NCBI GenBank assembly: GCA_945271295.1
Contig: CALYPG010000010.1
Location: forward strand, 28,386 to 92,385
Direction: 5' to 3'
DNA: 64,000 nucleotides
Source: an uncultured Gilliamella sp.
Lineage (GTDB): Bacteria; Pseudomonadota; Gammaproteobacteria; Enterobacterales; Orbaceae
The translations under genes and the position numbers were made by a program. Shown piece after piece: positions 40,571 through 48,764 of this stretch. Numbering within the stretch: the first letter of the stretch is position 1; each line of letters opens with the position of its first letter. The notes below the pieces were generated by a model, which saw only the letters and a list, made by a program, of their open reading frames with translations, ran no database searches and had not been told where the DNA came from.

Positions 40571-41254
40571 ATTACTCTTTCACAGTTACCTTTGCCTTTT
40601 TTATTTCCTGATAGTGAAACATTTAATAGTTTTTATGTCGGTGATAATCAATTATTGCTTGATTCGTTACGCGCCTTGTTAGATAAGGAAGGTTTTAAAG
40701 TTTTCTATATGTGGTCTGTTAGTGCTGCAGGTAGAACTCATTTATTACATGCATCGTGTCAAAATAAATTAGCTAGTTATATTCCATTAAAAAAACACAA
40801 TTATTTAGTACCTGATATTTTACAGGGGTTAGATAACTATGATTTGGTTTGTTTGGATGATATTGATGCTATAGCTGGTCAACGTAATTGGGAAGAGGCT
40901 ATTTTTGATTTATTTAATCGTTTGACTGAAAAAAATATTAGTAAATTATTAATAACTGCTAGTGCACCTCCTAAGCAGGTTTCTTTTGTTTTACCTGATT
41001 TAGTATCGAGGTTAACTTGGGGGCAGGTTTATCAATTAAAAGAACTAAGTGATGATGATAAGCTTAAAGCTTTACAATTAAGAGCACAGTTAAGTGGTTT
41101 TCAATTGTCAACTGAAGTGGGATTGTTTTTATTAAAACGTGTTAATCGAGATATGCGCACATTATTTTCTTTATTGGAAAAATTTGAAGTAGCAACTTTA
41201 ACTCAACAACGCAAATTAACTATTCCTTTTATTAAACATATTATGGATTTGTAA
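40571..41254 (+). CDS. hda: DnaA regulatory inactivator Hda, probable ATT start
   Basis: About 227 residues. AAA+ protein homologous to DnaA domain III: AAGRTHLLHA (P-loop region), VCLDDIDAIAG (Walker B) and RDMRTLF (sensor 2). With the DNA-loaded clamp it triggers ATP hydrolysis by DnaA. The first ordinary start in this frame is TTG at 40592, but that would cut off QLPLPF, the clamp-binding motif Hda needs. An ATT at 40571 gives MTLSQLPLPFLFPD and has GAGG seven bases upstream; an in-frame TGA at 40559 closes the frame. E. coli hda is reported to start at CUG. Unusually placed beside oriC. Confidence 0.93.
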   Translation: MTLSQLPLPFLFPDSETFNSFYVGDNQLLLDSLRALLDKEGFKVFYMWSVSAAGRTHLLHASCQNKLASYIPLKKHNYLVPDILQGLDNYDLVCLDDIDAIAGQRNWEEAIFDLFNRLTEKNISKLLITASAPPKQVSFVLPDLVSRLTWGQVYQLKELSDDDKLKALQLRAQLSGFQLSTEVGLFLLKRVNRDMRTLFSLLEKFEVATLTQQRKLTIPFIKHIMDL

Positions 41255-41255
41255 A

Positions 41256-42035
41256 ATGAGTAAAAAACCAGAAGCGATAGTTTTTTTTGACCTTGATGGA
41301 ACGTTATTTAATCACCAAATAGATGTATTGCCAAGTTCACTTGAAGCTATAGCAAAGTTAAAAAAAAATAATATTATTCCTGTAATTGCAACCGGCCGAT
41401 CACCTTGTGAGGTTGCTGATTTGATGAATAAAACACAGATTGATTCTATAATTGGTATGAATGGTCAAGCTGTTATATATGAAGGTGAGATAGTTTTCAC
41501 TAATAATATTGATAAAGATTTAATAACGCGGATTTATCAATTTTCTAAGCAGCAAATGAATATACCTTTATCTTTTTATAATCATGAAATGATACGTGTT
41601 TCTGAGCATTCAAAACCAGCAGAGACTTTTTATCATCATCTTAAACAACACGTCCCACCGGTTGATGATCAAGTCTATTTAAAACAATCTATACAAATGT
41701 TGTTGTTACTATGTGAAGAAGGTGAATCGGGTTATCGTGATGTTTTTCCTGAATTAACTTTTATTCGTAACACACCTTATTGTGTTGATGTTTTTAATCA
41801 TGGTGGGTCTAAAGGTTATGGTATTACTCAATTATTACAAGGAAAAGGTTTTACTAATGTACCAACTTACGCTTTTGGGGATGGCATGAATGATTTTGAA
41901 ATGTTTCAACTAGTTGATCATCCAATAGCAATGGCAAATGCTGTTGATAAATTAAAAGAGCAAGCTGAATTTATTACTGATACAAATAATAATGATGGAA
42001 TAGCTAAAGCATTACATAAATTTGGATTAATTTAG
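41256..42035 (+). CDS. Cof-type HAD-IIB sugar phosphatase family hydrolase
   Basis: 259 residues. HAD motif I FFDLDGTLF (10-18), motif II ATGRSP, and motif IV YAFGDGMNDFEMF near residue 210, with the C2 cap domain between; the Cof subfamily of magnesium-dependent phosphatases. Substrate unknown (commonly sugar phosphates, pyridoxal phosphate or flavin nucleotides). One base follows the hda stop, so it is likely cotranscribed with hda. Confidence 0.88.
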   Translation: MSKKPEAIVFFDLDGTLFNHQIDVLPSSLEAIAKLKKNNIIPVIATGRSPCEVADLMNKTQIDSIIGMNGQAVIYEGEIVFTNNIDKDLITRIYQFSKQQMNIPLSFYNHEMIRVSEHSKPAETFYHHLKQHVPPVDDQVYLKQSIQMLLLLCEEGESGYRDVFPELTFIRNTPYCVDVFNHGGSKGYGITQLLQGKGFTNVPTYAFGDGMNDFEMFQLVDHPIAMANAVDKLKEQAEFITDTNNNDGIAKALHKFGLI

Positions 42036-42105
42036 ACTATATTTATCTAGAACAAGATTAGAACTCAATAAAATAATCATATCAAATTATAAGGATATAA
42101 AAATA

Positions 42106-44025
42106 ATGTCATTAATAATGCCTATAGTTATATCAAAACGTTGGTTCTTTAATACAGTAATTGTATTAGTAATAGCATTAAATATTTTTTCTGTTCAAGC
42201 TGATGATAAAAATACCGTTCAATTTGTTTCAAAAATAAATAAAATCATTGAATCTGAACCCATTTTTCGACGAATGCTTAATGGTCAACTTGAACATGAA
42301 TTAGCCGATAGACTCTTTTTTTCAGATAAAATACCATGTGGTGGAAAATACCAAGCTATTAACGCTAGATCTGTAGGTTTATCTCAGGATGAATATTATA
42401 ACTCATTTTGGTCTAGTTTATTACCTGCTATACAAAATGAAGAATATTTACTGATTACTTCTGAAGCCTGCGATACAAATAAAAACATACATTTTATTAC
42501 CAATATTCAAGTTTGTAATGCGGATATTTGTGACAAAAAATATCTCCCTGCCAATGATATTATGTGGATAACTGATTATGAAAATAATTATTATCCTACA
42601 ATAAAAAAAGATGCTGATTATTTTATTAAGCTTCCTTTAGTATTCGATGAAAATAAAAAATTATGGAAGATAGAAGGATGGTACTTCAAAGATAAAGAAG
42701 AAAAACAGCTTGATAAACCAGTATTAGCTTTTGAAGGTTATACTAGCACTGATCTTATGCAGAAGTTTGATAATATAAAATTTAACAACCTTTTAACGTA
42801 TTATTATCTTTCTGGAAATAAATTGAAAGAGGTACCTTATAATAATAACGGTGAAATTGATGGAATATTTATAAGTTATTATAACTCTTCTGATAATAAC
42901 ATTTTAGAGAAAGTACCTTTTAAAAATAATAAAAAAGAAGGCCAAGCAACAATTTATAATGTAAATGGCACCATTGAAGCACAACCAAAGTTTTATCAAG
43001 ATAAAAATATTGATGGTCCTTGCCTTCATTATTTTGCAAATGGTCAATTGTCTCGACAGCATACTTATTTGAATGGTCATTATGAAGGCGACTATATTGA
43101 TTATTTTCAAAATGGCCAGATTTCAGAGAAATCAACTTATCGTAATGGGAAGAAAGTGGGTGTATCTGAACAATTTTATAAAACAGGTAAACCTTATTCT
43201 TTTACTCACTATGATGATGAAGGGCGTTTACATGGTGAATATGCCAGTTTTGATAAAAACGGTTTTAAAGAAACTAATTATATTTATGAACATGGAAAAA
43301 CTAAAGAACGCAATAATTGGAAAAATGGTATAAAAACAGAAGAAAGTTTTTTTTATATTGATGATAATAAGCAGGAGTTCGATGGGGTACATCGTGTTTG
43401 GTATGACAATGGTCAACTTAAATATATAGAGAACTACAATAAAGGAATCAAAGAAGGATTATTTCAAAATTGGTATCCTAATGGCAAATTGGAATTAGAA
43501 GAAGTTTATAAAAATAATAAATTAATCAGTTCTATTCAATGGAATAAAGATGGGATTAAAAAATCTGAAGAATTTTATAATTCAGATGGATTAAAAGAAG
43601 GCGAGTGGAAGACATGGTACGATAATGGTCAACTAGAAGATATCTATACATACAAAGATAATAAAGTTGATGGGCTTATTCAGCGTTGGTATCAAAATGG
43701 ACAATTGCGACAAGAAGCATTTTATAAACAAGGGAAAAATGAAGGTGTTGCAAAAATCTGGTATGAAAATGGTAAGCTAGCTAGTGAAAAAAATTATAAA
43801 GATAATGTCTTATCTGGTTCTTATACTAATTGGAACGAAGATGGGCAGATTGAAACAATAGCAGAATATGATCAAGGTAATTTGATATCGCAAATATTCT
43901 ATCGTTACAATGAAAATAACCAAAAAATAGCTGAGGTTAGAAAAAAATATCTTGGTGATAAGACTGTTATTGAAAAAATTATTTTTGATGAAAAAGGTAA
44001 TATCGTCAGTCAAACAACTGAATAA
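42106..44025 (+). CDS. Secreted MORN-repeat (YwqK-like) protein
   Basis: 639 residues. N-terminal hydrophobic segment and AlaxAla-type end (FSVQA, about 35) suggest a signal peptide. Residues 40-230 are a non-repeat domain with four cysteines (IPCGGKY, EACD, QVCNADICDKK). From about 235 to 615 come roughly a dozen MORN_2-type repeats of 20-25 residues with the recurring core WYxNGQLxxxxxYKxxKxxG. Proteins of this type are often called YwqK antitoxin-like, but no toxin is next door; the fold may bind lipid or protein. Ribosome site AAGGATATAAAAATA is good. Function not recognised. Confidence 0.75.
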   Translation: MSLIMPIVISKRWFFNTVIVLVIALNIFSVQADDKNTVQFVSKINKIIESEPIFRRMLNGQLEHELADRLFFSDKIPCGGKYQAINARSVGLSQDEYYNSFWSSLLPAIQNEEYLLITSEACDTNKNIHFITNIQVCNADICDKKYLPANDIMWITDYENNYYPTIKKDADYFIKLPLVFDENKKLWKIEGWYFKDKEEKQLDKPVLAFEGYTSTDLMQKFDNIKFNNLLTYYYLSGNKLKEVPYNNNGEIDGIFISYYNSSDNNILEKVPFKNNKKEGQATIYNVNGTIEAQPKFYQDKNIDGPCLHYFANGQLSRQHTYLNGHYEGDYIDYFQNGQISEKSTYRNGKKVGVSEQFYKTGKPYSFTHYDDEGRLHGEYASFDKNGFKETNYIYEHGKTKERNNWKNGIKTEESFFYIDDNKQEFDGVHRVWYDNGQLKYIENYNKGIKEGLFQNWYPNGKLELEEVYKNNKLISSIQWNKDGIKKSEEFYNSDGLKEGEWKTWYDNGQLEDIYTYKDNKVDGLIQRWYQNGQLRQEAFYKQGKNEGVAKIWYENGKLASEKNYKDNVLSGSYTNWNEDGQIETIAEYDQGNLISQIFYRYNENNQKIAEVRKKYLGDKTVIEKIIFDEKGNIVSQTTE

Positions 44026-44083
44026 ATCCACATAGAATAATTTGATATTATTAAAGAATAATTATAAGAATAGTCAGTAAAAA

Positions 44084-44116
44084 AACATCATCTAATTTTA
44101 CTAATTAGATGATGTT
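44084..44116 (-). terminator. Terminator of the GPH transporter gene
   Basis: AACATCATCTAATT and AATTAGATGATGTT form a perfect 14-base stem with loop TTACT, followed by TTTTT on the minus strand. Confidence 0.88.
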
Positions 44117-44139
44117 ATCGGTTAGATTAATTAACTTAT

Positions 44140-45642
44140 TTATCGATGTTTGAAACCAACATTGTTATTACCAAAACAGTTATCATAATCAAATCCAGTT
44201 AATTCCTTAACTAATTTTCTTATCTCTGGTGTGGCATCTTGCTTTTCACCACCATTTTTTAACCGCTCTAATTCTTGAATAATTTGTGCATGTGTTGACT
44301 TATCTAATTTCATTCTATAGGTAAAAATAATACCCAAAATAGCCATACCACAGACACCAAAAATTAAAACGCAGTTGATTGCTGTAATGGCGCTTTCTGG
44401 TTGTACTGCATTGACACCTGATACGAAACCTGAGAATTTTAGAACTAATCCTAAAATAAAGACAATGGTTGCTCGCATAAGTTTGCCAGCCATTGTCATT
44501 GCACCAGCGTAAATACCTTCTCGACGTCTCCCGGTAAGCACTTCATCAATGTCTGCTAAGAATGTATAAACACTCCAAGGAATATAATAAACCCCACCAG
44601 TTCCTAAACCAAACCAAATTGTGATACCGACAACAATCCAAGTTACATGAGGCAAATTCAAGTAATAGATACCGATATAGCCAATAACCGAAGAAATAAC
44701 AATCAAAATAGCAATAACAAAAGGACGTTTAAATCCACGTTTTACACACCAAGCCATAAAAAATGCAGTTGAAATGAGTTGGCAAATACTACTTAAACTA
44801 TTCATTTCAGAAACAAAAGTTTTAGGTTGCCCAAGATTAAATACAACAAAATAAGTAAATGTTGCCGCAAATAGCCACTCAGCACCAAAGCCAAAAAGAT
44901 ACATTCCTAAATGATTTCTAAACGTTTTTAATCTAAATGTAGAGAAAACATCAGAAAATAATTTAATAATGCTTTCGGAAAGTCCTTTAGTTGTTTCATC
45001 TTCGATTTCTTCGATAGGTTTTTCCCAGCTATTTAAATAAAGCATAATAAGTGCAATACCCATGATAGTGGCATAGGTTAAACCAGTAAGTAAAAATGGT
45101 GTAGGTGAGTCTTTTCCATCAAATAAATAGAAGAATATACCAGGAATAGCTGCTGCAAGAAAATTAGCTACTTTACCAAACATTGCTTTTGAACCAGCTA
45201 GATATGTTCTTTGGTCAAAGTTTTTTGTCATCTCAACAGGTAAGGTATTATATGGAATCATTATCATCGTATAGATGAATTCGAAGAGAATATAAGTGGT
45301 AAGGTAATACCAGAAATTCATTCCATCAACCCAAAGTAGTGGGTAAATAATCATACATGGAATGGCAAATAAGATGAAAAAGCGTCGACGGCCAAAACGG
45401 CGTCCAAGTTTTGTGTGATTAAAATTATCAGTAATAAATCCCATTAATGGATTTAAAATAACATCTAAATATGTTGCAATAGAAAAAATCAACGTTGCTT
45501 GAATAGCTGAAAGTCCACAAAAAGTTGTATAAAAATAAAGTAACCAAGCGGCACTAATTGCAAGTGCTCCACTCCCTATTAAATTTCCACTACCATATGA
45601 AAACCGGGTTAATGTGGTTATCTTTCTTTCGTTATTAACCAT
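44140..45642 (-). CDS. GPH-family transporter, probable oligogalacturonide importer
   Basis: 500 residues, twelve membrane spans, glycoside-pentoside-hexuronide:cation symporter family (MelB relatives). The conserved loop DNFNHTKLGRRFGRRRFF follows TM2, and GGVYYIPWSVYTFLADIDEVLTGRRREG is characteristic of the hexuronide branch that includes TogT. It is divergent from a KdgM-type porin remnant and lies beside ogl, so import of unsaturated galacturonides is likely. A KdgR-like palindrome sits 24 bases upstream of its start. Confidence 0.85.
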   Translation of the reverse strand: MVNNERKITTLTRFSYGSGNLIGSGALAISAAWLLYFYTTFCGLSAIQATLIFSIATYLDVILNPLMGFITDNFNHTKLGRRFGRRRFFILFAIPCMIIYPLLWVDGMNFWYYLTTYILFEFIYTMIMIPYNTLPVEMTKNFDQRTYLAGSKAMFGKVANFLAAAIPGIFFYLFDGKDSPTPFLLTGLTYATIMGIALIMLYLNSWEKPIEEIEDETTKGLSESIIKLFSDVFSTFRLKTFRNHLGMYLFGFGAEWLFAATFTYFVVFNLGQPKTFVSEMNSLSSICQLISTAFFMAWCVKRGFKRPFVIAILIVISSVIGYIGIYYLNLPHVTWIVVGITIWFGLGTGGVYYIPWSVYTFLADIDEVLTGRRREGIYAGAMTMAGKLMRATIVFILGLVLKFSGFVSGVNAVQPESAITAINCVLIFGVCGMAILGIIFTYRMKLDKSTHAQIIQELERLKNGGEKQDATPEIRKLVKELTGFDYDNCFGNNNVGFKHR

Positions 45643-45665
45643 AAATCTAATTCCTTTTTTTAAAT

Positions 45666-45684
45666 ATTGAAATGATGTTTTAAA
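45666..45684. promoter_or_regulatory. KdgR-like operator before the GPH gene
   Basis: ATTGAAATGATGTTTTAAA resembles the KdgR operator as I recall it from Dickeya (AATRAAAYRNNRTTTYATT), about 16 of 19 positions. The gap 45643-45954 holds this site and the CRP site below; it is otherwise AT-rich. Confidence 0.6.
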
Positions 45685-45739
45685 AATATTATTAAAAATA
45701 TAATAATTTTATTCAAATATAATTTAAAAAATTTTTTTG

Positions 45740-45761
45740 AAATGTGACCTTAGTAACATTT
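45740..45761. promoter_or_regulatory. CRP site between GPH gene and porin remnant
   Basis: AAATGTGACCTTAGTAACATTT matches the 22-base CRP consensus AAATGTGATCTAGATCACATTT with one mismatch in the conserved arms. Confidence 0.75.
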
Positions 45762-45954
45762 TATCTATTTTTGATGAATATTTATTTTTGATACTCATTT
45801 GTAAATTGGTTAAAAATCAGTGTAATAATCTTATTTATTTTTATTTTTATTTTTTATTGAAAATGTGATCTTATTAATATAAATATTTACAATAAAACGA
45901 TATAAAAAATATAAAATAGTATTTCAAAAAATATATCAAAAATAGGATTATAGG

Positions 45955-46308
45955 ATGAGTCATAATCAAATAAAAAATCTCTTTATTGATGTTTATTTCT
46001 TCATTTCCCGCATATGTCTTTGCTGGCTCAGGTCAAACATCATTCCAATACGAACATAATTGGAAATCTATGGATCAAATCCATGGCGATACAATAAAAT
46101 TAATTAGTAAGACCGATAATAATTGGCAATATGAGTTTAAATTTGGTGTAACGCAAGGAGGTCGAAATAAACGAGAGGTTTTATATGATGATATGCATGG
46201 TGGATCGGGTGGTGTTGTAATTCAGGAAGACAACGTTTTGATTGGGGATTAGCTTATCCAAATATTGTTAAAGGAATTATTGGTAATGGTTTTAAATTAG
46301 GGGGCTGA
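45955..46308 (+). pseudogene. KdgM-type oligogalacturonide porin remnant
   Basis: The ATG at 45955 (MSHNQIKNL) continues in another frame as LMFISSFPAYVFA, a signal peptide, from 45986, implying a frameshift near 45980. A mature porin start SGQTSFQYEHNWKSMDQ follows, like the first strands of KdgM/NanC-family twelve-strand porins. That frame ends at 46250, while barrel-like residues SGRQRFDWGLAYPN resume in a third frame from 46222 to a stop at 46306. At least two frameshifts and truncation (about 115 codons against some 220-240) make it non-functional. It would have taken pectin oligomers across the outer membrane. Confidence 0.65.
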
Positions 46309-46664
46309 AGGACAACCTGTTAACCATCGAATTATTAATTCTATTGCATATAATAAGGAACTATTCTGCCTCGTTTCGTGTTCTTAACTATTTTTCATTT
46401 TATCGCTCTTATTATTTAAACAAAGTAGTTATTACTTTCTCTTCAATAATCTATCTCTTATTTGTAATTATCATATTATTAGTAAATTTTTAATTATAGA
46501 AACGCTTTGAATAATAGTGTGATAGTTATTTCTAATAGAAAAAAATGCTGGTATAGAATAGAGATTTTATCGACGGGAAAAAGTGTCATCCCTTTCTAAC
46601 AGATAGAAACTGAATGACACAAAGTATGATTCAAAAATTATCGTAAAATAAAAGCAAGCCTACA
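46309..46664 (-). terminator. Terminators downstream of the RpiB-like gene
   Basis: No intact gene. On the minus strand a hairpin AAGCCT-CATT / AATG-AGGCTT (46656-46680) overlaps the stop codon of the isomerase gene and is followed by GCTTTTATTTT. A second interrupted hairpin GTGTCAT / ATGACAC with TTTCTA / TAGAAA (46583-46620) is followed by TTTTT on that strand. Both look like intrinsic terminators. The stretch 46309-46560 may hold decayed porin sequence. Confidence 0.6.
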
Positions 46665-47300
46665 TTAAGCAATGAGGCTTTTAATAAATGCGGTTAATTC
46701 AGCATCTTGACTATTTTCAAAGAAACATTTTTGGAAACGTTCACCTTTAATTGCATCTTTAAGCAATGATTGATCAATAGATTTTAATGATTCTATTAGT
46801 GGTTTTCCTGCTGCTTTCTTCATGTCATTTAAGATAATGGCATTGGCATTTTGAGATTCACGGCGTTCTGGTGGATAGCCTAAACCTTTTTCACCTTCAA
46901 ATGCTTTTTCAAAAATATAACGCGCGTTAAGTTCTGCTCCCCAACCAAATCCTTTGGCAAAAGCTAGAGATAGAGCATTACCATTATTTACTTGTGCAAA
47001 AAGATAAGCATCTGTTGGATCTAAGCAATATCCACAATTAACCCCAGGAAAAGCATTTAATGCCATTAGTGCTCCTTGCCCTGTACCACATCCAGCGATA
47101 ACAAAATCAACCGCTTTACTATTTAATAAGATAGCACCAATGATACCTAAATGAACATAAGTTAGTTTATTATCGTTATCACCATTCATACCAACATTAA
47201 ATACAGTATGTCCATATTTTTCTGTTACACTTTTCAATTCATTTAAAATGATTGGATTTTTAGCTGCTTGGCTAAATTCATTCATTAGTGCTATTTTCAT
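46665..47300 (-). CDS. dhuI: RpiB/LacAB-fold isomerase, DhuI-like
   Basis: 211 residues, RpiB/LacA-type isomerase fold with the GCGTGQGALMALNAFPG anion-binding loop and NGNALSLAFAKG. Beside an SDR dehydrogenase and Ogl it fits DhuI, the streptococcal isomerase that converts 4-deoxy-L-threo-5-hexosulose-uronate (DHU) to 3-deoxy-2,5-hexodiulosonate. That step is done by the unrelated cupin KduI in Dickeya and E. coli; no kduI is present here. Ribosome site GAGGG precedes the ATG. Divergent from ogl across a shared regulatory region. Confidence 0.8.
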   Translation of the reverse strand: MKIALMNEFSQAAKNPIILNELKSVTEKYGHTVFNVGMNGDNDNKLTYVHLGIIGAILLNSKAVDFVIAGCGTGQGALMALNAFPGVNCGYCLDPTDAYLFAQVNNGNALSLAFAKGFGWGAELNARYIFEKAFEGEKGLGYPPERRESQNANAIILNDMKKAAGKPLIESLKSIDQSLLKDAIKGERFQKCFFENSQDAELTAFIKSLIA

Positions 47301-47422
47301 AATTTCCCTCTAATTCTTCAAAAGTAATAGTGAATTACATAAAAATTGATGCAGTTAATAGCATCAATGTATTTTATTTTCATTATAATCCCGTAAAAAA
47401 ATATATCAATTTTTTTAACTAA

Positions 47423-47441
47423 AATAAAACGATGTTTTAAT
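47423..47441. promoter_or_regulatory. KdgR-like operator between dhuI and ogl
   Basis: AATAAAACGATGTTTTAAT contains the perfect inverted pair TAAAAC / GTTTTA around GAT and fits the recalled KdgR consensus at nearly all positions. Confidence 0.68.
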
Positions 47442-47454
47442 AAATTTATTGCAT

Positions 47455-47470
47455 TGTGATAAATGTCACA
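47455..47470. promoter_or_regulatory. CRP site between dhuI and ogl
   Basis: TGTGATAAATGTCACA is an exact TGTGA-N6-TCACA site, 14 bases from the KdgR-like operator, about 80 bases before ogl. Confidence 0.85.
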
Positions 47471-47548
47471 AAAATCGACAAATTTTTATATTACTATTAT
47501 TAATAGATAAATAAGTTATATGTTTAATTTTTAAATTCAGGAGTTTTT

Positions 47549-48721
47549 ATGGCAAAGGGGAATATTGTACGGTTATCATTTTCGACATTTATTGATGAAG
47601 ATTCAAAAAATGAAATTATTCGGTTAACACCAGAAGGTATTTTATGTCATCGTAATTATTTCTATCAAAAATGCTTTACTAATGATGGAAAAAAACTCCT
47701 TTTTGCCGGTGAGTTTGATACCAATCGTAACTATTATTTACTCGATATTGAAATGCAAACAGCAAAGCAATTAACAGAAGGATCAGGTGATAATACCTTT
47801 GGTGGTTTTTTATCTCCTGATGATAAATTTTTGTACTATGTTAAAAATGAAAGAAATTTACAACAAGTCAATCTTGAAACACTAGAAGAAAAGAATGTTT
47901 ACACGGTTCCTGAACAGTGGGTTGGTTATGGCACTTGGGTTGCAAATAGTGATTGCACAGCAATAGTTGGAATTGAAATTGATAAAAAAGATTGGACTCC
48001 TCTTACTGATTGGACAATATTCAAAGCCTTTTATGACAAAAATCCGCATTGTCGTTTAATTAATATCGATATTGCTTCCGGTATTGCAAAAATCGTTATT
48101 GATCAGAAAGTATGGCTAGGTCATCCTATATTTAGACCATTTGATGATAATACTATTGCTTTTTGCCATGAAGGTCCTCATGATTTGGTGGATGCTCGTA
48201 TATGGTTGGTTGATCGTGACGGCAATAATGAACGTAAAGCACATGACAATTTACCAGGTGAAAGTTGTACACATGAGTTCTGGGTACCAAATGGATCGGG
48301 GTTGGCTTATGTATCTTATATGAAAGGACAACAAGAGCGTTACATTCGTCTATATAATCCAGTAACGGATGAAGATAAAGAAATTATGGAAATGCCAGCT
48401 TGCTCACATTTAATGAGTAATTTTGATGGCACGCTTTATATTGGTGATGGAACAGGAAGCCCTGTTGATGTAATTGATACAAATGGTTACAAAATTGAAA
48501 ATGATCCATGGCTATATATTTTGGCGCCAAAAACTAAAACAGCACATAAGCTTGTCAAACATAATAGTACTTGGCGAGTTTTAGATGGAGACCGTCAGGT
48601 GACACATCCTCATCCTTCATTTTCACCAGATAATCAATATGTTTTATACTCGTGTGATGCTCAGGATGTCCCTGCTCTTTATTTGACTAAAGTGCCAGCT
48701 AACATTTTAAATGAAATGTGA
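47549..48721 (+). CDS. ogl: Oligogalacturonate lyase Ogl
   Basis: 390 residues, seven-bladed propeller, polysaccharide lyase family 22. Near-collinear with Dickeya Ogl: CHRNYFYQKCF, GGFLSPDDK, WVGYGTWVANSDC, AFCHEGPHDLVDARIW, GESCTHEFWVP, CSHLMSN and VTHPHPSFSPD; the histidines of these motifs include the manganese ligands and catalytic base. No signal peptide, so it cleaves (un)saturated digalacturonides in the cytoplasm. Start ATG after CAGGAGTTTTT. First gene of ogl-dhuD. Confidence 0.97.
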   Translation: MAKGNIVRLSFSTFIDEDSKNEIIRLTPEGILCHRNYFYQKCFTNDGKKLLFAGEFDTNRNYYLLDIEMQTAKQLTEGSGDNTFGGFLSPDDKFLYYVKNERNLQQVNLETLEEKNVYTVPEQWVGYGTWVANSDCTAIVGIEIDKKDWTPLTDWTIFKAFYDKNPHCRLINIDIASGIAKIVIDQKVWLGHPIFRPFDDNTIAFCHEGPHDLVDARIWLVDRDGNNERKAHDNLPGESCTHEFWVPNGSGLAYVSYMKGQQERYIRLYNPVTDEDKEIMEMPACSHLMSNFDGTLYIGDGTGSPVDVIDTNGYKIENDPWLYILAPKTKTAHKLVKHNSTWRVLDGDRQVTHPHPSFSPDNQYVLYSCDAQDVPALYLTKVPANILNEM

Positions 48722-48764
48722 TAGATACTGTTTATCTATCATAAATATAATGGAGAATATAACT

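Noticed and set aside
42904..43416. Several frames opposite and within the MORN-repeat gene
   Set aside because: Arise from the repetitive AT-rich coding sequence; no start signals.
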